A stretch of DNA of 64,000 bases from Oceanivirga miroungae (GCF_902505095.1 NZ_CABWIB010000001.1:248001-312000); one strand, 5' to 3'. Positions 48,054 to 56,940 are shown, numbered from the stretch's first letter. Numbers and translations are program-made. Notes: generated from the sequence alone by a model not told the origin.

Positions 48054-48074
48054 TCTTAAGGGCTAATTTTTTTT
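48049..48074 (+). terminator. Terminator after folA
   Basis: ATTAGTC pairs with GGCTAAT (one T-G pair) around TTAAG, followed by a T run. The left arm overlaps the stop codon. Confidence 0.7.
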
Positions 48075-48083
48075 ATATAAAAA

Positions 48084-48180
48084 TGGTAGCGTTACCAAAA
48101 AAAATATATGAAGTCAAAAAATAACAAATAAAAAATTTGCTTTTTCAAAATTTTCAGGGTATAAAATGGTATCGATACCA
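48084..48180 (+). promoter_or_regulatory. rbs operon promoter with two LacI-type operators
   Basis: TGGTAGCGTTACCA (48084-48097) and the perfect palindrome TGGTATCGATACCA (48167-48180) are LacI/GalR-type operators with the CG centre; their centres are 83 bp apart, near eight helical turns. Between them are -35 TTGCTT (48137-48142) and -10 TATAAA (48160-48165), spacer 17 nt. The second operator abuts the -10 box and would block initiation, and the first could support looping. The likely binder is RbsR, the last gene of the operon. Confidence 0.8.
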
Positions 48181-48200
48181 ATTTGAAGAAGGAGAAAATA

Positions 48201-49127
48201 ATGAGAAAAGCATTAATAGTTGGGAGTCTTAATGTTGATATGACATTTAATGTAGAGAATTTCGTTAAAAAAGGAGAAACAATATTTGCTAAAAGCTATT
48301 ATGAAAGCTGTGGAGGAAAAGGAGCCAATCAGGCAGTTTGTGTTTCTAAATTAGGGACAAAAACAGAAATGTTAGGAATGGTTGGATTTGATAAAGAAGG
48401 AGAAAAATTAATAAGCAATTTAGAAAATTTTGACATAAAATGTACAATTTTAAAATCTAATTTCCCTACAGGAAGAGCTATAATATCGGTTGATAAGAAC
48501 GCAGATAATTCAATAATTGTAGTTGGAGGTGCAAATTTAGAAATAAAAAAAGATGATATTGATAATAATATAGAGTCTATAAAAAATAATGATATAATTA
48601 TACTTCAAAATGAAATTCCAGAAGAGGTTGTAGAGTATACATTAGTAAAGGCAAAAGAAAATCACAAGCTAACTATATATAATCCAGCACCAGCAAAAAA
48701 AGTTTCTGAAAAAAAATTAGAAAATACAGATTATTTAGTTGTTAATGAAACAGAAATGGAATTTATATTTGAACAATCTATAAAAGATGAAAATTATTTA
48801 GAAAACTTGTTAAAAATAAAGAAAGAAAAAGATATTAAAAATATAATATTAACACTAGGTGAAAAAGGTGTTGTACTATTTGATGATAAAAATGATATTA
48901 AAAAGTATGCAGCATATAAAGTAAATGCCGTAGACACAACGGCTGCAGGAGATTCATTTATAGGTGCATTTGCTTCTAAAATTTTAGACACTAATATAGA
49001 TGAAGCAATAAAGTATGCAATAGCAGTATCAGCTATAGTTGTTACTAGAAAAGGGGCTCAGGAATCTATTCCTACTTTAGATGAAATATATAAATTTATA
49101 AAGGAGAACGAAGATGAAAAAAAATAA
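48201..49127 (+). CDS. rbsK: Ribokinase
   Basis: 308 residues from ATG 48201, preceded by AAGGAG; the upstream ATG at 48183 lies on that site. PfkB-family motifs: GGKGANQAV near the N-terminus and the C-terminal TTAAGDSFIGAF with catalytic base D251. It phosphorylates ribose to ribose-5-phosphate after import by RbsABC. It overlaps rbsD by 14 bases. Confidence 0.94.
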   Translation: MRKALIVGSLNVDMTFNVENFVKKGETIFAKSYYESCGGKGANQAVCVSKLGTKTEMLGMVGFDKEGEKLISNLENFDIKCTILKSNFPTGRAIISVDKNADNSIIVVGGANLEIKKDDIDNNIESIKNNDIIILQNEIPEEVVEYTLVKAKENHKLTIYNPAPAKKVSEKKLENTDYLVVNETEMEFIFEQSIKDENYLENLLKIKKEKDIKNIILTLGEKGVVLFDDKNDIKKYAAYKVNAVDTTAAGDSFIGAFASKILDTNIDEAIKYAIAVSAIVVTRKGAQESIPTLDEIYKFIKENEDEKK

Positions 49128-49515
49128 ATTAATTAATTCAGAAATTTCTTATGTGATTTCAAAAATGGGACATACAGATTCTTTAGTTATTTGTGATGCT
49201 GGACTTCCAATACCAAATGATGTTAAAAGAATTGATTTAGCGCTAGAAAAAGGGATACCTAGTTTTATTGATACATTTAAAGTGGTTTTAGATGAATTAA
49301 AAGTAGAAGCTGTAATAATGGCAAGTGAAATGAAAGAAATATCACCTAAATTACATGATGAAATAATTGAAATTTTATCTAAGGAAAATATAAAAATAGA
49401 ATATGTAAAACATGCAGAATTTAAAAAAGAAACAAAAAAATCAATGGCAATCATTAGAACAGGAGAATATACTCCTTATGCTAATATTATATTAAAGTCA
49501 GGAGTAGTATTTTAA
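49114..49515 (+). CDS. rbsD: D-ribose pyranase
   Basis: 133 residues. The catalytic His20 is in KMGHTD and D28 in CDAGLPIP, as in the family. Converts the pyranose form of ribose to the furanose used by ribokinase. AAGGAG site inside rbsK; the stop TAA overlaps the rbsA start (TAATG). Confidence 0.94.
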   Translation: MKKNKLINSEISYVISKMGHTDSLVICDAGLPIPNDVKRIDLALEKGIPSFIDTFKVVLDELKVEAVIMASEMKEISPKLHDEIIEILSKENIKIEYVKHAEFKKETKKSMAIIRTGEYTPYANIILKSGVVF

Positions 49516-50999
49516 TGGAAGAAAAATTATTGGAGTTAAAAAATATAACTAAGACATTTCCTGGTGTAATTGCTCTTGATAATGTTGATTTTAATGTTTA
49601 TAAAGGTAAGATAATGGCTCTAGCTGGTGAAAATGGAGCAGGTAAATCTACATTGATGAAAATTATTACAGGAATATATATAAAAGATTCAGGTAAAATT
49701 TTATACGAGGGTAAAGAGGTTGAATATAAGTCAATAGTGGATTCTATAAATTTAGGTATAGGAATTATCCACCAGGAACTAAACTTACTACCAGAATTAT
49801 CAGTTATTGAAAATATATTTTTAGGAAGAGAAAGAGTAAATAAGTTTGGTAAAATAGATTATAAGGTAATGGAAAAAGAAGTTTTAGAAATATTCTCTAA
49901 ACTAGGTATAGAATATGACTTACATAAAAAAGTTAAAGAATTTAGTATAGCTGAACAACAAATGATAGAAATAGCAAAAGTTTTATCTCAAAATGCAAAC
50001 CTTATAATAATGGATGAGCCAACTGATGCACTAACAGATAAAGAAATAGTAAAATTATTTAATGTTATACTAGAACTAAAAAAACAAGGTAAAGGAATAG
50101 TATATATTTCTCATAGGTTAAAAGAAATTTTTGAAATATGTGATGATGTTACAATTTTTAGAGATGGTAAATATATATGCGAAGAAAAAGTAGCTAATAT
50201 AGATGAAAAAAAACTTATAGAATATATGGTAGGAAGAAAGATAGAAGATTACTTCCCTTATGAAAAAGTTGAAAAAGGGAAAACTGTATTAGAAGTATAT
50301 AATTTAACAAATAAATATATAAAAAATGTATCATTTGAATTAAAAAAGGGTGAAGTTTTAGGTATTTCAGGATTAGTTGGAGCTGGAAGAACAGAATTAT
50401 GTAAAACTATATTCGGAAGTTTAAAAAGAGATACTGGACAAATAAAAATAGATGATAAAAATGTGGAAATAAATAGTGTAGAAGATGCACTAAAAAATAA
50501 AATATATTACGTATCTGAAGATAGAAAAAAAGACGGATTAATACTAGGAATGAGTATAAAAGAAAATATGAGTATATCTTCTATAAAAGATTTTGAAAAC
50601 TCTTTTTATATGATAGACCAAGAAAAAGAAATATCAGAAGTTAATAAATATATAGTAAAGTTTGGAGTAAAAGCACCAAGTATTAAAACTTTAATAAAAA
50701 AATTAAGTGGAGGAAACCAACAAAAAGTTTCTATAGCAAAAGCCTTAATGACAAATCCTAAGGTTTTAATATTAGATGAACCAACAAGAGGAATAGATGT
50801 AGGTGCTAAAAGAGACATATATTTACTTATAAATGAATTGAAAAGAAATGGCATAGCTGTAATATTAGTTTCTTCTGAAATGCCAGAAATTTTAGGTTTA
50901 AGTGATAGAATAATAGTAATGGCAAATGGAAAAATAACTAAAGAATTTGATAAAAGTGAAGCAACACAAGAAAAAATAATGAAAGCTTCAATAAATTAA
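49515..50999 (+). CDS. rbsA: Ribose ABC transporter ATP-binding protein
   Basis: 494 residues, two fused ABC domains as in sugar CUT2 transporters. The first has Walker A GENGAGKST and Walker B IIMDEPTDAL. The second has a degenerate Walker A (GLVGAGRTEL), the signature LSGGNQQKVSIAKAL and Walker B LILDEPTRGIDVG. It powers the RbsC channel on the cytoplasmic side. Confidence 0.95.
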   Translation: MEEKLLELKNITKTFPGVIALDNVDFNVYKGKIMALAGENGAGKSTLMKIITGIYIKDSGKILYEGKEVEYKSIVDSINLGIGIIHQELNLLPELSVIENIFLGRERVNKFGKIDYKVMEKEVLEIFSKLGIEYDLHKKVKEFSIAEQQMIEIAKVLSQNANLIIMDEPTDALTDKEIVKLFNVILELKKQGKGIVYISHRLKEIFEICDDVTIFRDGKYICEEKVANIDEKKLIEYMVGRKIEDYFPYEKVEKGKTVLEVYNLTNKYIKNVSFELKKGEVLGISGLVGAGRTELCKTIFGSLKRDTGQIKIDDKNVEINSVEDALKNKIYYVSEDRKKDGLILGMSIKENMSISSIKDFENSFYMIDQEKEISEVNKYIVKFGVKAPSIKTLIKKLSGGNQQKVSIAKALMTNPKVLILDEPTRGIDVGAKRDIYLLINELKRNGIAVILVSSEMPEILGLSDRIIVMANGKITKEFDKSEATQEKIMKASIN

Positions 51000-51009
51000 A
51001 GGAGAGGTA

Positions 51010-51945
51010 ATGAAAATAAAAGACAAAATTATGAAAAACAAACCGCTATTAGGATTAATAATTTTCTCAATAATAATAGCAATGATAAACCCAAGATTTT
51101 CTTCGGTTATAAATATATTAAACATATTTAGACAAACATCTATAAATGCAGTTATTGCTGTTGGTATGACTTTAGTAATTTTAACTGGTGGTATAGATTT
51201 ATCAGTAGGATCAATTTTAGCTTTAACTGGAGCTAGTGCATCTATTTTATTAAAAAATAATGTAAATTCAATTCTTGTTTTAATTATAGTAATCTTATTA
51301 GGAGCATTACTAGGATACTTAAATGGAGTTGTAATATCTAGATTAAAATTACAACCATTTATAATAACATTAGTAAGTATGACAATCTTAAGAGGATTAA
51401 CATTAGTTATAACAGATGGAAGACCTATTACAGTAGGAAATATTACAGGGTCATTTGAGTTTCTAGGTAACGGATATATTTTAAAAATACCATTCCCAGT
51501 AATATTAATGATAATAATTTATGCTTGCATGTACTATATTCTGAACCATACAAGATTTGGGAGATATATATATGCAATAGGTGGGAATGAAGAAACAACT
51601 AAATTATCAGGAATAAATACAAATAAAATTAAAACCTTAGCATATGTTTTAAGCGGTGTTTTTGCTACTATTGCTGGTTTGGTTATAACATCAAGATTAG
51701 CATCAGCTCAACCAACAGCAGGAAGTGGATATGAATTAGACGCTATAGCAGCAGTAGTTCTAGGTGGAACTAGCTTATCAGGAGGAATAGGAAGTATAGG
51801 TGGAACTTTAATAGGAGCATTAATTATAGGGGTTTTATCTAATGCATTAAACTTATTAAACGTCACAGCATATTATCAAATGATAATAAAAGGATTAGTA
51901 ATATTTATAGCAGTAATTATAGATATAAAATCAAATAAAAATTAG
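51010..51945 (+). CDS. rbsC: Ribose ABC transporter permease
   Basis: 311 residues, highly hydrophobic, full CUT2 permease. Characteristic segments are [18 protein letters not shown] and [25 protein letters not shown] precedes the ATG, 10 bases after rbsA. Confidence 0.94.
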   Translation: MKIKDKIMKNKPLLGLIIFSIIIAMINPRFSSVINILNIFRQTSINAVIAVGMTLVILTGGIDLSVGSILALTGASASILLKNNVNSILVLIIVILLGALLGYLNGVVISRLKLQPFIITLVSMTILRGLTLVITDGRPITVGNITGSFEFLGNGYILKIPFPVILMIIIYACMYYILNHTRFGRYIYAIGGNEETTKLSGINTNKIKTLAYVLSGVFATIAGLVITSRLASAQPTAGSGYELDAIAAVVLGGTSLSGGIGSIGGTLIGALIIGVLSNALNLLNVTAYYQMIIKGLVIFIAVIIDIKSNKN

Positions 51946-51985
51946 TTATATAAAAAAATATATATATAAATTTAGGAGGAATATT

Positions 51986-52876
51986 ATGAAAAAATTATTT
52001 TACGCAGTGTTAATGTCAGCTTTTGTGTTTTCTTGTGGTAGCAAAGAAGCTACTAAAACAGTAGAAAATGCTAATAAAAAAATAGGTGTTGTTATATCAA
52101 CATTAAACAATCCATTCTTTGTAACCTTAAAAGAAGGAATAGAAGAAAAAGCAAAAGAATATAATTATGATTTAGTTGTAATTGATTCGCAAAATGATTC
52201 TGCTAAAGAATTATCAAGTGTTGAAGATTTATTAGTTCAAAAGGTAGATTTAATCTTAATTAATCCAACTGATTCTGATGCAGTTACAAGTAGTATAAAA
52301 AGAATTAATGAAGCTAATGTACCAGTTATAACATTAGATAGAGGAGCTAATGGTGGAAAAGTTGTAGCACACGTAGCATCGGATAATGTTAAAGGTGGTC
52401 AAATGGCAGGAGAATTTATCTTAGAAAAATTAAATTCTAAAGGTAAAGTTGTAGAATTAGAAGGTATTTCTGGAACAACAGCTGCAAGAGAACGTGGAGA
52501 AGGATTTAATAAGGCAATTGAAGGTAAATTAGAAGTTGTTGCAAGACAAACAGCTAACTTTGATAGAACAAAAGGATTAGAAGTTATGGAAAATATTTTA
52601 CAATCTAATCCAGAAATAAATGCAGTATTTGCACATAATGATGAAATGGCATTAGGAGCATTAAAAGCAATAGAAGCAACAAAAAGAAATATCCTAGTTG
52701 TAGGGTTTGATGCAATTGATGATGCTGTAGCTTCAGTTAAAGAAGGTAAATTAGGTGCAACAGTAGCTCAACAACCAAAATTAATTGGTATTTTAGGGGT
52801 TGAAACTGCTAAAAAAGTATTAGATGGAAAACAAGTAGAAAAATATATACCAGTAGATTTACAATTAGTAAAATAA
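51986..52876 (+). CDS. rbsB: Ribose-binding lipoprotein
   Basis: 296 residues. Signal peptide with lipobox VFSC, so membrane-tethered, unlike the soluble RbsB of E. coli. Periplasmic binding protein type 1 fold: [12 protein letters not shown] at the start, [37 protein letters not shown] and [15 protein letters not shown], all as in ribose-binding proteins. AGGAGG precedes the ATG. Confidence 0.94.
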   Translation: MKKLFYAVLMSAFVFSCGSKEATKTVENANKKIGVVISTLNNPFFVTLKEGIEEKAKEYNYDLVVIDSQNDSAKELSSVEDLLVQKVDLILINPTDSDAVTSSIKRINEANVPVITLDRGANGGKVVAHVASDNVKGGQMAGEFILEKLNSKGKVVELEGISGTTAARERGEGFNKAIEGKLEVVARQTANFDRTKGLEVMENILQSNPEINAVFAHNDEMALGALKAIEATKRNILVVGFDAIDDAVASVKEGKLGATVAQQPKLIGILGVETAKKVLDGKQVEKYIPVDLQLVK

Positions 52877-52885
52877 AGAGATATT

Positions 52886-53842
52886 ATGAAAATAGGAGAT
52901 ATCGCAAGGTTAGCAGGAGTTTCTACAACAACAGTATCTAGAGTTTTGAATAATAGTAAAAATGTTAAAGAAGAAACAAGAATAAAAGTAAATAACGTAA
53001 TAAAAGAACAAAATTATTATCCTAATATGATTGCTAGAAATTTATCTAGTAATAAAAATGATACTATTGGATTAATTGTTCCTGACATAAAAAATACTTA
53101 TTTTTCTAAAATAGTTAATAATATGGTTACTAATGCAGGTAAAAAAAATCTAAATGTAGTTTTAGGCTGTAGTAATGAAGACTTTGAAATTCAAAAAAAA
53201 TATATAGAATTATTTATAAAGCAAAGAGTAAAAGGAATTATTATAGCAGTAACTAAAAATTCGTACAATGAATTGGAATTTTTTGAGAATATTTCATCTA
53301 AAATACCGGTAGTATTTATAGAAAGAAAGATAAATTCTAATTTTCCAACAGTTTGTTTTGAAAATATAAATTCAACTATTAAATCAATAGAAAAGTTAAT
53401 AGAAAAAGGACATAAAAAAATAGCATTTTTAGCTGGAGATTTAAGTATAAGTACAGCAAGAGAAAGACTAGAAGCTTACAAAAGAGTTTTGAAAAAGTAT
53501 AATATTAAATACGATGAAAAATTAGTTTTTTACGGAGATTTCTCTATGGAAAGCGGGTATATACTAGCTAAAGAAATATTTAAAACAAATGTATCTGCTA
53601 TATATATTTCAAATAATTTAATGCTACTAGGATTTTTAAAAGCATTAAAGGAATATAAGAAAAACGAAGATGAATATCTTATATCTACGTTTGAGCACGA
53701 TGAGATAGTATACTTTATAAATCAAGACATAAACTCATATAAAATACCTTTTTCTGAACTTACAAAAAAAAGTATGGATCTATTGGAAGAAGTTAGCAAT
53801 AAGGAAAATAAAAAAAATTTAGTTGAAATTGAATTAGATTAG
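52886..53842 (+). CDS. rbsR: LacI-family repressor of the ribose operon
   Basis: 318 residues. LacI-type HTH and hinge at the N-terminus (IGDIARLAGVSTTTVSRVLNNS, then YPNMIARNLSS), followed by a periplasmic-binding-protein-like effector domain. Placed last in the operon 9 bases after rbsB, so it probably represses its own operon through the two operators upstream of rbsK. It is slightly shorter than usual (about 330) at the C-terminus but looks complete. Confidence 0.9.
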   Translation: MKIGDIARLAGVSTTTVSRVLNNSKNVKEETRIKVNNVIKEQNYYPNMIARNLSSNKNDTIGLIVPDIKNTYFSKIVNNMVTNAGKKNLNVVLGCSNEDFEIQKKYIELFIKQRVKGIIIAVTKNSYNELEFFENISSKIPVVFIERKINSNFPTVCFENINSTIKSIEKLIEKGHKKIAFLAGDLSISTARERLEAYKRVLKKYNIKYDEKLVFYGDFSMESGYILAKEIFKTNVSAIYISNNLMLLGFLKALKEYKKNEDEYLISTFEHDEIVYFINQDINSYKIPFSELTKKSMDLLEEVSNKENKKNLVEIELD

Positions 53843-53851
53843 AAATAAATT

Positions 53852-53877
53852 GCCCTGTTTTTATAGCAGGGTATTTT
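53852..53877 (+). terminator. Terminator after rbsR
   Basis: GCCCTG pairs with CAGGGT (one G-T) around TTTTTATAG, followed by ATTTTT. The IS30 composite array begins about 20 bases further on, beside this hairpin. Confidence 0.7.
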
Positions 53878-53878
53878 T

Positions 53879-53897
53879 AGTACAAAAATTTATATAG
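53879..53897. repeat. 19-bp direct repeat, left flank of the composite array
   Basis: AGTACAAAAATTTATATAG. The identical 19 bp lies at the right flank (63080-63098), and its first 18 bp lie at the junction of the two units (58480-58497). It is the candidate target-site duplication. Its first ten bases also follow the right end of IS copies 1 and 3, so part of it may belong to the IS end. Confidence 0.75.
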
Positions 53898-53954
53898 TGC
53901 ATGTTAAAGTTTGATATGCAACACATAAAAAACATGACAAACATCAATAAAATC

Positions 53955-54001
53955 AATAGGTTTAGAGATTTTGATAAAAAATTTTAAACCTATTTTTTTT
54001 T
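53955..54001 (+). terminator. Terminator hairpin inside IS30 left end (copy 1)
   Basis: AATAGGTTTA (53955-53964) pairs perfectly with TAAACCTATT (53985-53994), followed by a nine-T run. Its place between the IS end and the transposase would block outside transcription into the transposase. The same structure is in the other three copies at 57024, 58555 and 61624. Confidence 0.75.
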
Positions 54002-54129
54002 GATAATTCGCTAGAACTTAATAAATTCAAGTGTTCTAAACAATAAAAATTTGATATTATTAAAGTTGATATGCAACACCCTTTTTTAAAGTTGATATGC
54101 AACACTTTGGTATTCAAGAAAGGGTAAAA

Positions 54130-55329
54130 ATGAAATTAAAAGATAGAATAGAAATAGAAATTAGATTAAGAGAAAATACTGGTATTAGAGAAATAGCAAG
54201 ATTATTAAATGTTAATCCTTCAACAGTATCAAGGGAAATTAAAAAGAATAGAATGGTATGTAGAAATAAAAAAGTAATAGAATTAAATTATAGAGATAAT
54301 GAGGAAATATTAGAAACACATCCATGTGAATTGCTAACTAAAAGCCCAAATGTCTGCAATGGATGTCCTAGATATATAAATAATCATTGCTACTATCACT
54401 ATGTAATATACAATGCAGAACAAGCAGATAATAATTATCTTAAGTTAAAATCAGAAAGTAATTCTAAAATTAAAAATGAAGTAGTACAAATAGAGTTAAA
54501 AAAAGATATACAAAAACTGTTAAATTTAGGACAACCTATCTCACACATACATATATCATTAAAAGAAATATATAAAGACGACATGGTATCTATTCAAACA
54601 ATATATGACTGGATAAGTAAAGGTATTGTTAAATATACTAAAAAGAAAATAAAGACTAGAGCAACTAATTTAAGTAAAGATAAAATAGAATATAAGAAAA
54701 GATTAGAGTTTTTAAAGAATAAGGAATTTCAAGATTTCGTAGAATATACTAAAGGCAAGAACTTAAATATAGTTGAAATGGATTTGGTATGTGGACCTTT
54801 AGGGAGTAATGGATACATACTAACAATATTTATTCCTAGAATACAGTTTTTAATGGCATATAAATTAAAATATAAAACGCCTTACGAAGTACTAAGAGTA
54901 CTAGATGATATTGAAAATAAGATAGGGTATTCTATGTTTAAAAAGCTATTTGGAGTAATATTAACAGATAGGGGATCTGAGTTTTTAAAATTTAATGAAA
55001 TAGAAATTAGCAAGAAAACTCTTAAAAATAGAACGAAAATATTTTACTGCGATGCAGGAACACCAACACAAAAACCATTTATAGAGAATATTCATAGATT
55101 ATTAAGAAAAGTGTACCCAAAAGGTGTAAGTTTAGAGAATGTATCACAAGAAGATTTATACGAAGTAGTAAGTAATATAAATAGTTTAAAGAAAAAAGCA
55201 TACAATAATAAAACCCCTAATGATATGTTTATTGAAACTTATAGTAAAACTTTACTATCAAAACTATCATTAAGGGCATATAATTGTGATGAAGTTGTTT
55301 TATTACCATTAAATACAACCTCTAAATAA
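54130..55329 (+). CDS. IS30-family transposase, copy 1
   Basis: 399 residues from ATG 54130 (AAAGGG just upstream); an ATG at 54097 lies in the terminal-repeat motif and is less likely. N-terminal HTH (IREIARLLNVNPSTVSREIKKNR), a cysteine cluster (C-x-GC-P with flanking Cys/His) and a DDE core with D218 (EMDLVCG), D280 (LTDRGSEF) and E319 (FIEN). It catalyses cut or copy-out transposition at the IS ends. Complete and apparently functional. Differs from copies 2 and 4 at residue 8 (Ile versus Met). Confidence 0.92.
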   Translation: MKLKDRIEIEIRLRENTGIREIARLLNVNPSTVSREIKKNRMVCRNKKVIELNYRDNEEILETHPCELLTKSPNVCNGCPRYINNHCYYHYVIYNAEQADNNYLKLKSESNSKIKNEVVQIELKKDIQKLLNLGQPISHIHISLKEIYKDDMVSIQTIYDWISKGIVKYTKKKIKTRATNLSKDKIEYKKRLEFLKNKEFQDFVEYTKGKNLNIVEMDLVCGPLGSNGYILTIFIPRIQFLMAYKLKYKTPYEVLRVLDDIENKIGYSMFKKLFGVILTDRGSEFLKFNEIEISKKTLKNRTKIFYCDAGTPTQKPFIENIHRLLRKVYPKGVSLENVSQEDLYEVVSNINSLKKKAYNNKTPNDMFIETYSKTLLSKLSLRAYNCDEVVLLPLNTTSK

Positions 55330-55458
55330 TTATAAACCAAATAATAAAAAATAACAATTAGAAAATCCCAAAGTGTTGCATATCAAACTTTAAAAGTATA
55401 TAAAAAAAATACTAGGTGTTGCATATCAAACTTTAAAGTACAAAAAAATCAAAAAAAC

Positions 55459-55487
55459 TTGACAAAATGAGTTGTGGGGGGTATTAT
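55459..55487 (+). promoter_or_regulatory. Cargo adhesin promoter with G6 spacer tract (unit 1)
   Basis: TTGACA (55459-55464), 17-nt spacer, TATTAT (55482-55487). The spacer ends in six Gs (55476-55481) directly against the -10, the same design as the giant adhesin promoter. At six Gs the spacer is the optimal 17 nt, so this form is probably on. The promoter starts 18 bases outside the IS right end. Confidence 0.8.
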
Positions 55488-55569
55488 ACATTTAAAGAGA
55501 TTTTATCTATTAAAATTTATACAAATATTAATAGATATAATTAAATTATGTATAAAATGGGAGGATTTT

Positions 55570-56859
55570 ATGAAATTAAAAATGATGTTGGTTGGGTTAG
55601 TTTTAGCAAGTGGTGTTGCTTCTTTTGCGGATGCAAATTTAGAGACTAAAAAATTACAATTGGTAACTAAATTAAGTTCTTTAAATATGCCAAGTTCTTT
55701 AAATAATGATATTATGTCTGCTAAGGATGATAATGAATTTGGTCTTGTTGAGAAAAAAGTTGTAGAAGAGGTTAATAAACAATTTTTAGATAGATATAAG
55801 AAATTTAAAAAAGCTAGATATGGTAAATTTCAAGGTTCTTTAATCAATTTAGAGGATGCATTTGATAGTTCTAAGGATCCTATAGTTACAATATATGATA
55901 AAAAATACAATTTATCAACTGTAGATGGAGCTATTGATTTAACTAATGTATTTTATAATAAAGCAAAGGGAGTAAATGCATTTGATAAAGAGACTGAAAC
56001 TCTTTTTCCTAATAATGAAAAAGTAAAAGAAATAAAAACAAATACTAAAAAAATAGAAGAGATTATTGTAGGTGAAAAGGCAGCAATAACTTCATTGGAT
56101 GAAATTAAATCACTGCCTGGTATAAGGGATGTTTATGATAATATAGAAAAAAAATCAATTGAAGGTGAAGAAGAAGATGCGATAGATACATATGATCCAT
56201 TTGAAAACCAAGATGATCCATGTGAAAACCAAGATGATCCATGTGAAATCCAAATTGAAGCTTTTAATAAGTCAATGACAGATGAAGAAAAAAACAAAAG
56301 TGTATATAATGAAAAAAATGAAGAACAACTTCTAGAAAAAATTAAAGAAGGAAAAGCTATAGAAGAAAAAAATAGAGAAAAGAATGCAGAATATGATAAT
56401 ACATTAAAGGTAAAAGAAGGAGAGGTTGAACTTACAGAAGTTGTAAATTATGACTTTACTCTAAGAGAAGCTGATTTTGATGCTGAAGCGGTTGAAAAAA
56501 GAATTGTCATATCAGAAGGAAAAGCAATCCAACAAAATGAACAAATAAGAGTAGAATTAGAAAAAACAAATGCAGAAGTTGCTAAAAAAGCAGATAAAAC
56601 TTATGTTGATGGAAGTTTAAAATCTTTAGGTGAAGCAACACAAAGAGGACTAGCAGAACAAGCAGCATTATCATCATTATTACAACCAGTAACAGCTGGT
56701 AAAGGAATGATAACAGCAGGATTTGGAGGACATAATAAGTCTGTAGCTGTTGCAGTAGGTTTAGGTTATAAATTTAATAATAAATTCTCTATAAGAGCAG
56801 GGCTTTCTACAAGCTTTAAATCAGTTTCATATAATGCCTCTTTAGGATATGAATTTTAA
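55570..56859 (+). CDS. YadA-anchored trimeric autotransporter carried by composite unit 1
   Basis: 429 residues from ATG 55570, chosen because GGGAGG lies 5 nt upstream and a clean signal peptide follows (MKLKMMLVGLVLASGVASFA). The longer frame from 55474 would start inside the promoter. The mature N-terminal ~300 residues are charged, mostly helical and unfamiliar. Residues 209-229 are three 7-residue repeats (DPFENQD, DPCENQD, DPCEIQI), with two cysteines. A coiled coil (about 310-355) leads to a YadA anchor of ~75 residues (QAALSSLLQPVTAGKGM, AVAVGLGYKFN) ending in the terminal aromatic YEF. It should be a trimeric surface protein; the ligand is unknown. Identical to the product at 60170. 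Confidence 0.9.
   Translation: MKLKMMLVGLVLASGVASFADANLETKKLQLVTKLSSLNMPSSLNNDIMSAKDDNEFGLVEKKVVEEVNKQFLDRYKKFKKARYGKFQGSLINLEDAFDSSKDPIVTIYDKKYNLSTVDGAIDLTNVFYNKAKGVNAFDKETETLFPNNEKVKEIKTNTKKIEEIIVGEKAAITSLDEIKSLPGIRDVYDNIEKKSIEGEEEDAIDTYDPFENQDDPCENQDDPCEIQIEAFNKSMTDEEKNKSVYNEKNEEQLLEKIKEGKAIEEKNREKNAEYDNTLKVKEGEVELTEVVNYDFTLREADFDAEAVEKRIVISEGKAIQQNEQIRVELEKTNAEVAKKADKTYVDGSLKSLGEATQRGLAEQAALSSLLQPVTAGKGMITAGFGGHNKSVAVAVGLGYKFNNKFSIRAGLSTSFKSVSYNASLGYEF
56194..56256 (+). repeat. Three tandem 21-nt repeats in the cargo adhesin (unit 1)
   Basis: Units begin at 56194, 56215 and 56236, each GATCCATkTGAAAwCCAA plus three bases. They encode DPFENQD, DPCENQD and DPCEIQI. Copy-number change would keep the frame. 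The matching array in unit 2 is at 60794-60856. Confidence 0.85.
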
Positions 56860-56905
56860 TAATATATAAATTATCATAGAGAGTTTTGATGATAATAAAG
56901 TTCTA

Positions 56906-56940
56906 TCCCTTATCCGTAAAATGGATGAGGGATTTTATTA
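56906..56940 (+). terminator. Terminator of cargo adhesin (unit 1)
   Basis: TCCCTTATCC pairs with GGATGAGGGA (one T-G) around GTAAAAT, then TTTTATT. The following stretch to 57172 is a short linker, then the left end and hairpin of IS copy 2. Confidence 0.8.

Larger units (their letters stand above)
53904..55436 (+). mobile_element. IS30-family element, copy 1 (type A)
   Basis: 1533 bp between perfect 21-bp inverted ends: the left starts TTAAAGTTTGATATGCAACA (53904) and the right ends in its complement (55436). Weaker pairing extends outward to GCATG (53899) and GTAC (55441). A second internal copy of the end motif lies on each side (around 54069-54108 and 55376-55394). Type A has a 26-bp tandem duplication (two GATATGCAACAC copies) just before the transposase. 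The 5' region holds a terminator hairpin and otherwise no ORF. All four copies are in the same orientation. Confidence 0.9.

Noticed and set aside
55474-55569. Longer N-terminus (32 extra residues) for the cargo adhesin, also at 60074
   Set aside because: This start lies inside the promoter (G tract and upstream of the -10); the internal ATG has a good ribosome-binding site and gives a clean signal peptide.
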